Assembly (NCBI RefSeq): GCF_006491595.2
Contig: NZ_VEVQ02000004.1
Coordinates: forward strand, 295,479 to 359,478
From: Flavobacterium jejuense
Lineage (GTDB): Bacteria; Bacteroidota; Bacteroidia; Flavobacteriales; Flavobacteriaceae
Length of the DNA stretch: 64,000 nt
Direction: 5' to 3'
The position numbers were made by a program, and so were the translations under genes. The notes beneath the pieces are model-generated. The model saw only the letters and a program-made list of their open reading frames with translations, was not told the DNA's origin and searched no databases. Below are positions 27,954 through 37,600 of this stretch, one piece after another (position 1 is the stretch's first letter; the number at the start of each line of letters is the position of its first letter).

Positions 27954-28205
27954 AACCTTAATTTAATAAAACATTAACTTAAAGTTATTTTTATTTTTTT
28001 CCTAAATAAATGGCTTTAAAAATTAATTATTCATTTTTTTATAAAACTCATCATAATAATAGAATGAAAATTTTAACAAAAAAAAAACAGATATTTTCAT
28101 TAAAAAGAAAAAAAACACACTTTAATGTTATTTTGTTAAAAAATCCAATTTTTTTTTAACTTTTTTTTTAGACAAACTTTGCACTCGTTTAAAAAATAAC
28201 TTTTT
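27954..28205 (+). other. AT-rich leader region before the TonB-receptor gene
   Basis: About 250 bp with no credible gene, made largely of A and T tracts. An AAACTTTG at 28174-28181 is an imperfect -7 box. I see no riboswitch-like fold. Confidence 0.4.
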
Positions 28206-31094
28206 ATGAAAAAATTAACCTATTATTCACTGATCTTTTTTTTAATTTTAAATTTATTTCAGGGATACTCACAAACAAAGTTTAAAGGTGCTGTTAAAGA
28301 CGATAAGGAGAAACTTTCTTTATTTGGAGCCTTAGTATCTATTAAAGCTGATGGGACTACAGCAGTAGACCAAGTTTCTGTGGATTTTGATGGAACTTTT
28401 AAAGTAACTACTACAAAGACTTTTGGTACAGTTGAAATTTCAATGAACGGATTTATAACTAAGTCCATTCCTTTTTATGGTAAAGGAGACGAATCTACAG
28501 TTGATTTAGGAGTGATTTATTTGGAAGAAAATTCAGTTACTGAAAGAGATATTATTGTAACTACATCGAGTATTGACGTTATTAAAGATAGAAAAACACC
28601 AATTTCTTCTTCAACAATGAGAAATTATGAAATGCGTGAAAAAGCATCAAATAAAGATTTTATTGAATTAACAAGTCAAATGCCTGGAGTTTATACTTCT
28701 AGAGTAGGTGGTGGTTATGGAGATACTAGAATGAATGTTAGGGGTTTTGAGCAAAACAACATTTCTCCAATGATTGATGGTATTCCTGTATATGATTTAG
28801 AAGCAGGAATTGTGGATTGGGCAAATATTGCCTCAATGAATGATGTGGCTTCTTCTATACAGTTACAAAGAGGTTTGGGAGCTTCTAAGCTTGTGAATTC
28901 ATCTGTTGCAGGGACTATGAATATGATTTTAAGAGATGCGAATTATGATAAAGGAGGGTTTTTATATAATTCTGTGGGTAATGATGGATATAAGAAGTTC
29001 GTAGGTTCTTTTGCTACAGGATTGTTGCAAAGTGGCTTTTCAGCAAATATTTTATTAAGCTCAACCTCAGGAGACGGATATGTAAATTCAACTAATTTTG
29101 AAGCTTATTCTTACTATATTGCTTTAGGCTTTAAGAAAAAGAAGCATGATTTTCAATTTAAAGTTTTTGGTTCACCACAATGGCACAATCAAAGAGTTTC
29201 AGATATTGCTTTATCAACTTATATTGAAAGAGGGAATGGTGTAGATGAGCCAAACTACAAATACAACCGTGATTGGGGTTATTTAGATAACGAACAAAAT
29301 GCTACAAAAGTAAATTTTGGACATAAGCCTTTGGGTATTTTTCAATGGGATATCAATTTTACAGATAAAACACAACTATCAGCTAAATTATATGGTTCTA
29401 AAGGAACTAGTGGAAGTACAGACTTCTCTGGTGGAATATTAGGTTCTTCTGCACAAGACATAACAGATGTTAATGGACAAATTGATTTAACTTTTATCAG
29501 TCAATATAATTCAGATACACTTGATCCAGATCCTACAAGTGTTTATAATAGAGATCCTAATTATATTGATGGAAATGGTAATGAATTTTATATAAATTCT
29601 CCATATGCAGGTGCTTATATTGATTCTAATGACAATACTGTTTATACATATGATTCAGGTATAACTCTATTATCTGAAATTACCAATCAAACTTTTTATG
29701 GTGGTATTTTAAATTTAAGTACACAATTAACTGATAATTTTAAATTAAATTATGGTTTAGATGCTAGAAAAACTGTTTATAATAAAACCAGAATTGTAAA
29801 TAATTTATTTGGAGCTGATGGTTATGATCTTGATTTTTCTAGTACTCCAAGTTATTCATTGAATACAAATAATACAGCTTTGCCTGAACCATTATTTGAT
29901 TTTACAAAGAAAAATTTAGGAGCTACTCCAGTAGATTATAAATACGATGCTAAAATAGCTTATTTAGGTTCTTATGCTCAAATTGAATATGATATTTGGA
30001 AATTAAATTTCTTAGCTCAAGGAGGGTTTAACAGACAATTTATTCAGAGAGTTAACTATTCTTTAGGAAATTATGCTGAATCTAATCCTGGTTCAGGAGT
30101 GTATGACATAGATAATAATACAAGTGAGTCTACTAGTGAATTATCGATTGATGGTTATAATGCTAAGTTTGGTGTGAACTTTAATGTTACAGCTAAACAT
30201 AATTTATGGGCAAATGCTGGTTTTGTTTCAAGACCACCAGTTTTCGTAACAGTTTTTAGCGGTTTGAATAATGATATCAATCCTAACTATAAAAATGAAA
30301 AATTCAAATCAATAGAGATAGGTTATGGTTTTAGATCTAGAAGCATAAGTTTAAATATTAGTGCTTATTCATCAGATCATAAAGATGCAGAAACACCATA
30401 TTATAGTCCTGAACAAGGAAATTTTGGTACTACTTCTGGAATTAATAGAGTTAATAGAGGAGTTGAATTAGATGTAACAGCAGCTCCTATGAGAAGATTA
30501 ATTTTGAAAGGAACATTGTCTTTAGGAGATTGGAAATACAGTTCGAATGCAACTTTTTATGATCTTCTTCCAGGTAGTACAACTCCAGTTTCTACTTTGT
30601 ACATAAAAGATCATAAAATTGGTGGAGCTCCACAGTTGATGGCTTCTATGTCTGCAAGTTATGAGTTTTTTAAGAATTTTAATTTGGGAACAAATTTAAA
30701 ATATTCTGATAAGATGTATGCTTCTCCATCATTAGAGAGATATGATCCAAATTTTATTGTTTATAAGGAAAATGCTACATTTTTTAAGAATCCTATTTTG
30801 TTACCAGATTTTACTGTAGTTGACGCTTTTGCATCTTACAGATTTAGAATTAATGTGGTGAACTATATAGATTTACGTTTAAACGTTGATAATATTTTCA
30901 ATAGAAAGTATATTTCTGAGTCAAATTCAAGTTATGAAGTTGATAGCCCAGATCCAACAACCTTTGATGTAGCAACATTAAGTGGCCCTTCTTTTAGAGA
31001 TAATGGAAATGTTTACAGAGGATTAGCTGGGGGTAACAATGCTTTCTTCGGTTTAGGAAGAACATGGAACTTTACCGTTAGATATGAGTTTTAA
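28206..31094 (+). CDS. TonB-dependent outer-membrane receptor
   Basis: 962 residues. A signal peptide (ending near GYSQ) is followed by a carboxypeptidase-regulatory-like beta domain (about 25-105), a plug domain (about 115-245; the MPGVYTSRVGGGYGDTRMNV and NVRGFEQNNISPMIDG stretches are typical) and a long beta-barrel ending with FTVRYEF, the aromatic end expected for outer-membrane insertion. No SusD partner is adjacent, which argues against a polysaccharide utilisation locus. The ligand is unknown. The last about 70 bp of the gene occur again at 39289-39363, beyond the Rhs cassette. Confidence 0.93.
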   Translation: MKKLTYYSLIFFLILNLFQGYSQTKFKGAVKDDKEKLSLFGALVSIKADGTTAVDQVSVDFDGTFKVTTTKTFGTVEISMNGFITKSIPFYGKGDESTVDLGVIYLEENSVTERDIIVTTSSIDVIKDRKTPISSSTMRNYEMREKASNKDFIELTSQMPGVYTSRVGGGYGDTRMNVRGFEQNNISPMIDGIPVYDLEAGIVDWANIASMNDVASSIQLQRGLGASKLVNSSVAGTMNMILRDANYDKGGFLYNSVGNDGYKKFVGSFATGLLQSGFSANILLSSTSGDGYVNSTNFEAYSYYIALGFKKKKHDFQFKVFGSPQWHNQRVSDIALSTYIERGNGVDEPNYKYNRDWGYLDNEQNATKVNFGHKPLGIFQWDINFTDKTQLSAKLYGSKGTSGSTDFSGGILGSSAQDITDVNGQIDLTFISQYNSDTLDPDPTSVYNRDPNYIDGNGNEFYINSPYAGAYIDSNDNTVYTYDSGITLLSEITNQTFYGGILNLSTQLTDNFKLNYGLDARKTVYNKTRIVNNLFGADGYDLDFSSTPSYSLNTNNTALPEPLFDFTKKNLGATPVDYKYDAKIAYLGSYAQIEYDIWKLNFLAQGGFNRQFIQRVNYSLGNYAESNPGSGVYDIDNNTSESTSELSIDGYNAKFGVNFNVTAKHNLWANAGFVSRPPVFVTVFSGLNNDINPNYKNEKFKSIEIGYGFRSRSISLNISAYSSDHKDAETPYYSPEQGNFGTTSGINRVNRGVELDVTAAPMRRLILKGTLSLGDWKYSSNATFYDLLPGSTTPVSTLYIKDHKIGGAPQLMASMSASYEFFKNFNLGTNLKYSDKMYASPSLERYDPNFIVYKENATFFKNPILLPDFTVVDAFASYRFRINVVNYIDLRLNVDNIFNRKYISESNSSYEVDSPDPTTFDVATLSGPSFRDNGNVYRGLAGGNNAFFGLGRTWNFTVRYEF

Positions 31095-31095
31095 A
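31026..31095 (+). repeat. Direct repeat, left copy (3' end of TonB-receptor gene)
   Basis: This 70-bp stretch matches 39295-39364 with only two differences (31031 G/C and 31076 C/A), both synonymous in the receptor frame. The two copies bracket the Rhs cassette at a distance of 8269 bp. Confidence 0.9.
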
Positions 31096-31113
31096 AAAGA
31101 AAAATTTATATAA

Positions 31114-31164
31114 ATTAACAACAAAAAGACTATAAAATATAGTCTTTTTGTTGTTAATTTTTTT
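31114..31164 (+). terminator. Terminator after the TonB-receptor gene
   Basis: A 21-bp perfect stem (ATTAACAACAAAAAGAC.. / its complement) with a 3-nt loop, followed by a T run. Confidence 0.9.
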
Positions 31165-31187
31165 ATTAATTAATAATACTATATTTT

Positions 31188-31649
31188 ATGAAAAAAATCT
31201 TTTTCATCCTTATTTTTATTGTCACATCATCTATATCTGCTCAAGTAGATAGAATTTTGTTTAATTATGATTCAGCTGGGAATCAAATAAAAAGGGAATT
31301 ATGTATTAATTGCTCTTCTTCTTTGATAAGAACTTCTCAAGAAGAAATTATTAAAGAAATTGTAGATTTAAAAGAAGAGGATTTATTAAAATTTGAGTCA
31401 GAGGACTTACTATCTTATTATCCAAATCCAGTAAAGGAGGAACTCTTTTTAAAATGGGAATTAATAAGCAATAATGTTTCAAAAGTCGAAATATATTCTT
31501 TATCAGGACAACTAATAAAATTCTTACCCAATTTAGAAAAAGAAAATTCTAAGATAATTTCTTTTCAAGAATATCCTTCAGGAACATACTCTGTGTTGCT
31601 GTCATATACAAACGGTGAACAAAAATCAATTACAATTATTAAGCAATAA
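31188..31649 (+). CDS. Small T9SS-sorted protein with a YD-like motif, first gene of the Rhs cassette
   Basis: 153 residues. A signal peptide (FFILIFIVTSSISAQ) is followed by ILFNYDSAGNQIKREL, which resembles one Rhs/YD repeat strand, and a CINC pair. A charged helical stretch follows, and the last 80 residues are a type A T9SS sorting domain (YYPNPVKEELFL, ending SYTNGEQKSITIIKQ). It should therefore be secreted by the type IX system. It lies 3 bp upstream of the large rhs gene and is surely co-transcribed. It may escort, anchor or cap the Rhs protein, which lacks its own sorting domain; this is inference. Confidence 0.75.
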   Translation: MKKIFFILIFIVTSSISAQVDRILFNYDSAGNQIKRELCINCSSSLIRTSQEEIIKEIVDLKEEDLLKFESEDLLSYYPNPVKEELFLKWELISNNVSKVEIYSLSGQLIKFLPNLEKENSKIISFQEYPSGTYSVLLSYTNGEQKSITIIKQ

Positions 31650-31652
31650 CCC

Positions 31653-34600
31653 ATGAGGAAGTTTTTACTATTAGCATTTTTATTTATTTGTATTAGTTCT
31701 TACTCACAAACAAATAATTATCACGATACACAAGGGCAGTTTGAAGTTTCTGAAAATGGTCAAGCCGTTTATACTTTGCCCATAGCTCTACCACCAAGTA
31801 TTCAAGATGTGGGACCAACCATAAATTTAATATATGCAAATGGTCAAATGGGAGGTATTGCAGGACAAGGTTGGAGCATAAGTTCAATTTCTGCCATAAC
31901 TAGAATGGCAACACGAAAAGACATTGACGGTTATGTAGATGGTGTTGATTTTGATGTTAATGATAAATTAGCATTAGATGGACAACGCTTACAATTAGTA
32001 TCGGGAAATTATTGGGAAGACGGGTCTGTTTATAAAACAGAAGTATTATCAAATTCTAAAATTGAATTATTTGGTTCTGGAACAGCAATGTATTTCATTG
32101 TAACTTCTCCAGATGGTTCTCGTTCATGGTATGGTAATTATGGAGGGATGAATGCTGTGGATTTAACAGCTTTCTATATCGTTCGTTTTGAAGACACTAC
32201 TGGTAATTTTCTTACATACCATTATATTAAACCCTACAACAAAGCTTTATGTATTGGTGAAATTAAATTTAGTGCCAATGTTAATGGTTTATCTACACCA
32301 TTGAATAATATAAAATTCAATTATAAGTTGGCTAAAAGAGCTGAATATGCTTACATAAAAGGGATCAAACACGAGAAAGCAGAATTGTTAGACAATATTC
32401 AAGTTAAAACAAATAATGTTTTATTTCGAAAATACCAATTAACACATATAGTTGATCCACAACTTGGATATGAGCGTGTTTCACAAATTCAGGAGTTTAA
32501 TGGAGCTTTAGAACCTGCAAATCCTGTTGTATTTGAATATAATACTACATCTAATCACAATCAAGGAACAGAAATTAAAACTACCTATAATAATAATCTT
32601 TATTTTAATAATATCGATTTATCGGGTGATTTTGATGGCGATGGAAGATTAGATTTCATAGCAGATAATGGATTATATCGTAATTTATTTCAAGGGAATT
32701 CTGGACAAGCTCCCATTACATTACCCTCAGCTTTTTCTTCCATCAGAAATGAGGCTAAATTTACAGCAACAACTTTACTAAATGAGAAGCTAAACCAGTT
32801 TAATTCTATGGTAGGTTCAGCAGAAACAACTACTGATATTACCTTTAAAATCTTTAACTATGATCAAAACAATATTGTTAATACATATAATAAACAAATT
32901 GTATTTGATAACATGGGAAATAATCCTAATAATTTTACAATTAATCCTAGACCAGGTTCTATTCCAACCCCATATTTAAAAACAAATAATGAGTATTATG
33001 AAGGCGATTATAATGGTGATGGAATTTCTGAAGTTTTAATAGTTTCTTCTATTAATGAAATTACAATTGGGGATGGTAGAGATAGAATAAGAACAAACGA
33101 AGGTTATAATTATCATATTTTAGATTTAAACATCAATAGTTCTGTTGTATTAAATAGCTCAGGTTATGTAAATGTTCAAAATTCTTCAGTATTAGACGGT
33201 TATATACCACCAGTAGTAATTAGCCCAAAAGGTGATATTATTCATACTTCTGTTCAAAAATTACATAAACGTTTTGTCTTAGATGCTAATGGAGATGGAA
33301 AATCAGATATACTTATTATTAATGATAATAAGACATATAAAATTGTAACTTTTAATCAATTAACTCAAGCGCCTTGGATTGAAGCTGAATTAATTGGCGA
33401 AGGAATTATTGATAATTATTCAAAAACAAAAGACATTCTATTTGGTGATTATAATGGAGATGGAAAAATGGATATTATGTTGCCTGATACTGAGGGTGGT
33501 GCTAACCAATCATTATGGCATATTTATTATAGTAATCCTAAACCAGCAGGTGGTTCATTTTTTGAAAAAGAATCTCATAATATAGTGGAATACTGGCCTA
33601 ATACGGGTAGCTATTACAATACTCAAACACATTTTAGTAAATACTATGCTTTAGATACCAATGGCGATGGTAAATCGGATATGGTACGTGTTTGGTTTAA
33701 ATATTATAAACCTAATTGGACGATTAATGATCACAATACGCAATGGCAAATTACTACGTTTGTGAATAATATTGGGAACACACAAATACCTAATGGATCT
33801 AGTAAATTTACAGCAGATTATGTTTCTCCTTGTGAGACTATTAATACCTCTTTTGGATCTTTTCAAAATTGCAATCACGATAGTGATTCTCCAGATATTG
33901 TTATACCAGTAGTCTCTAATTATAGATATGCGGGTTTAAATAGGGACATAGTTGTAGTTCACAATCATTATAATAAAGCTTATTTTATTAAATTTAATAA
34001 AAATGTTGCTCAAGATGCTCGAATTACTAAGGTGACCTCTTCAGGAGGGAATATTGTAAATGAAGTAGAATATGCTACTATGGAATCAAGTTCATTGAAT
34101 AATGGATTTGGCAATTTGAATGAATTTTATTCTTCATCTAATAGTTTGAATTACCCTTATTTAGAAATTAAACGTTTGCCGACTAATTATTTGGTTAGTA
34201 AAATAAAAAATACAGTTGAAGGAATTTCAAGATTTCAAGACTTTAGATATCATGGTTTACAAGTTCATTTGCATGGATTAGGTAGTATAGGGTTTAAGAA
34301 AACGGCTAGAAGTGAGTGGTATCAAAATTCTAATTCAAAACGTGTTTGGACTATATCAGAAAATAGACATGATTGGAGAGGAGCACCAGAGCGAGTTTAT
34401 ACTCAATTATTAGATGCAGGCTTTGCTTTTTCATTTGTAAATTCTGGTAATCCTATTGGTATAATAAATAGTTCTATAAATGCTTATCAAGCTGATATAG
34501 TAAACAATAGTTATAGATTAGCACTTACTAGTAAAGAAACGAAAGATTTTGTAACAGGTGTAACCAATAAAGTAGGATACACTTATGATAATGATTACTT

Positions 34601-37600
34601 ATTACCTGTAACGGTAACTACTAAAAATTATACAAATAATCCAAATAGTCCAGATGCAACTAAGGTTGTAACTTCTATTTTTGATAATAATCCAAATGGG
34701 ACGGGTTCAGATTATCATATTGGAAGACCAATAGAAATCACTACAACCACCACTGCATATGGGGATACTTTTTCTACAAAGGAATCATTTAATTATGCAA
34801 ATAATAGATTAGTGCAAACGAAAAAGAAAGGAAATGTCGATGCAGATAGCGATAATTATTTAGTGGAAGATTATGAGTATAATTTAGTTGGAAATTTAAT
34901 TAAAAAAACGATAAGTACCAGTGGTTATACTGCTCCGCAAGCAATAAGCGCTCCTAGAGTTGTAGAATACACCTATGATTCAACAGAACGCTTTGTAAAA
35001 ACGTCAAAAGATATTGAAGGCTTAGTTACTACAAATGTATCTTTTCATCCTTTGTATGGATTGGTAACCGAGACTAAAAGTCCTTTTGATCTGACTAGTA
35101 AAACGGAATATGATAATTGGGGCAAAACAATTAAAATAACAGATTATTTAAATAAAAATGTAAATGTCACTTATGCTAAAGTAAGTAATGAATATACAGT
35201 TACAAAAAATGGAGATGATGGTAGCAGTAGTATTGAGGTTAGCGATGCTTTAGGAAGAATTAAAAAAACAGGTGTAAAGACCATTAATGGAAATTGGTCA
35301 TACAAAAGTGTGGAATATGATATAAAAGGTAGAAAATATAAAGAAAGTGACCCTTATGAGAGTACACCTGCTTTATGGACGGTATCTTCTTTTGATGATT
35401 ATAATAGATTAATTAGTACAGTTGCACCAACAGGTTTAACAACGACAATTAATTATTCAGGTTTAACTGTTACAGCAAATGATGGAACTAAGACTACAAG
35501 TTCTACTAAAAACGCAAATGGTCATGTTATTTCTTCTTCTGATAATGGAGGAGTAATCAATTTTAAATATTTTGCCAATGGTAATTTAAAGGAGTCTGAC
35601 TATAGTGGAACTAAGGTTAAAATGGAATATGATGAATGGGGAAGAAAAACCAAACTAATAGATCCATCTGCAGGAACTTATGAGTACAAACAAAATGTTT
35701 TAGGAGAAGTTTATTATGAAAGTACCCCTAATGGTGTAACTAATACAAAATATGATGCTTTTGGAAAAGTTATTGAAACCTCAATAAAAGGATTAAATAC
35801 AAATTCTAAAGAAGTATTTACCTATGATCCTACTACCAAATTAATTACGTATAGTAAGTTTGAGGATTTTATTAATGGTTCTTATGATGAATATACTTAT
35901 GAGTATGATAGTTATAAAAGATTATGGAGGACTAATGAAAATAGATTTTTAGCCTTTTTTCAAAGAGCTACATTGTATGATGATTTTGGAAGACCTGAAA
36001 GAGAATTCTATAATATGATAAATACTGCGGATGGAAAACAAAGTGTTAAATGGACAAAAAACACTTATAAAAACGGATATCATTGGCAAGTATTAGATGC
36101 TGATTCTAATCAAATTTTATGGCAAACTAATGAAGTAAATGCGAGAGGACAATTAACTAGCGCTAATTATGGTAATGGTATAGGGTTAAATCAAGGATAT
36201 GATCAGTTTGGTTATTTACAACATTCTAGACATTTTAATGTTATGGTGAATCCAGTTGTAGATGTATTAAATTTGTATACTACTTTTGAACCACAAAGAG
36301 GAAATCTTACCTCTAGAACCAATAGTTTATTCAATTGGACAGAGAATTTCCAATATGATAATCTAGATCGATTGACTCATTATACAAATGGTCAAGGAGT
36401 ACAAGTAGAACAAATTTACGAGACGGATGGTCGTATTAAAGAAAACACATTAGGAAAATACAACTATAGTAATACTGCAAAAAAATATCAAAACACTTCA
36501 ATTGATATAACAGCTGAAGCAAAAGCCTACTATGAAAATAGAGTAGGAATATTTAATGACAGTATGGAGCAACAAGTAGGTTGGATATTCTATTCTAATA
36601 ATTTATTTTCTTATGACAATACAGTTAGTAAAACTGGAACAACTTCTTTAAAAATTAGTAACCCAACTACAAATGAAGCAGTTATTCATTCAGAAAACTG
36701 GGTAAAAAATGATAACACTCAACCTACAGAATATACGTATTCAGTATGGGTAAAGAGTGATGGTAGTAATCCAGAAGCTGAGATTTTCTTGTTTATGAAA
36801 ACAGAAAATGAAACAGGCTACTTTACCTTGGTAGATCAAAAAGTAACTGCTACTTCAACGGAATGGGTAAAAATTGAGAAAACAGTTTTAGTTCCTGCAA
36901 ACATTAAAAAATTAAACATCCGTTTAGATAATAACGCTACTGGAGTTTTATGGTTTGATGATGTGCAGATTAGAAGGACAAGTGATCCAACACCGATAGA
37001 AAGACAACTGAATATTTCCTATAATGTTTGGAAGAGTCCTTTTGAAATTCATGAAACAGGCGTGGATCGTATTAGTTTTACATACAATCATATGAATAAC
37101 CGTAGTGCGATGTTCTATGGTGGCATGCAGGCTGATAAAATGCAACGTCAATACCGTAAGCACTATTCTGCAGATGGTAGTATGGAAATTAAACACAATA
37201 CCTACACGGATGAGGTGGAGTTCGTGACTTATGTTGGAGGAGATGGATACACAGCACCTGTAGTTTATAAAACAGATGGAGCAATAGGAGAATATTTGTT
37301 TTTACACAGAGATTATTTAGGAAGTATTGTTGCTATTTCAGATATCTCAGGAAATGTAGTTGAAAAGCGTTTGTTTGACGCTTGGGGAGATGTTATAAAA
37401 ATAGTAGATGGTCAAGGTACTACTTTAACAAATTTTGCGTTATTAGATAGAGGTTATACAGGACATGAGCATTTACAAAGTGTAGCTTTGGTTCACATGA
37501 ATGGTCGTTTGTATGATGCAAAAGTACATCGTTTCTTACAACCAGATAATTATATACAAGACCCATACAATACACAAAATTATAATCGTTATGGATATGT

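Noticed and set aside
28133..28181. Promoter for the TonB receptor (TTG 28133, AAACTTTG 28174)
   Set aside because: The spacing of 38 bp is too long and the -7 box lacks the leading TA, so it is not listed as a promoter.
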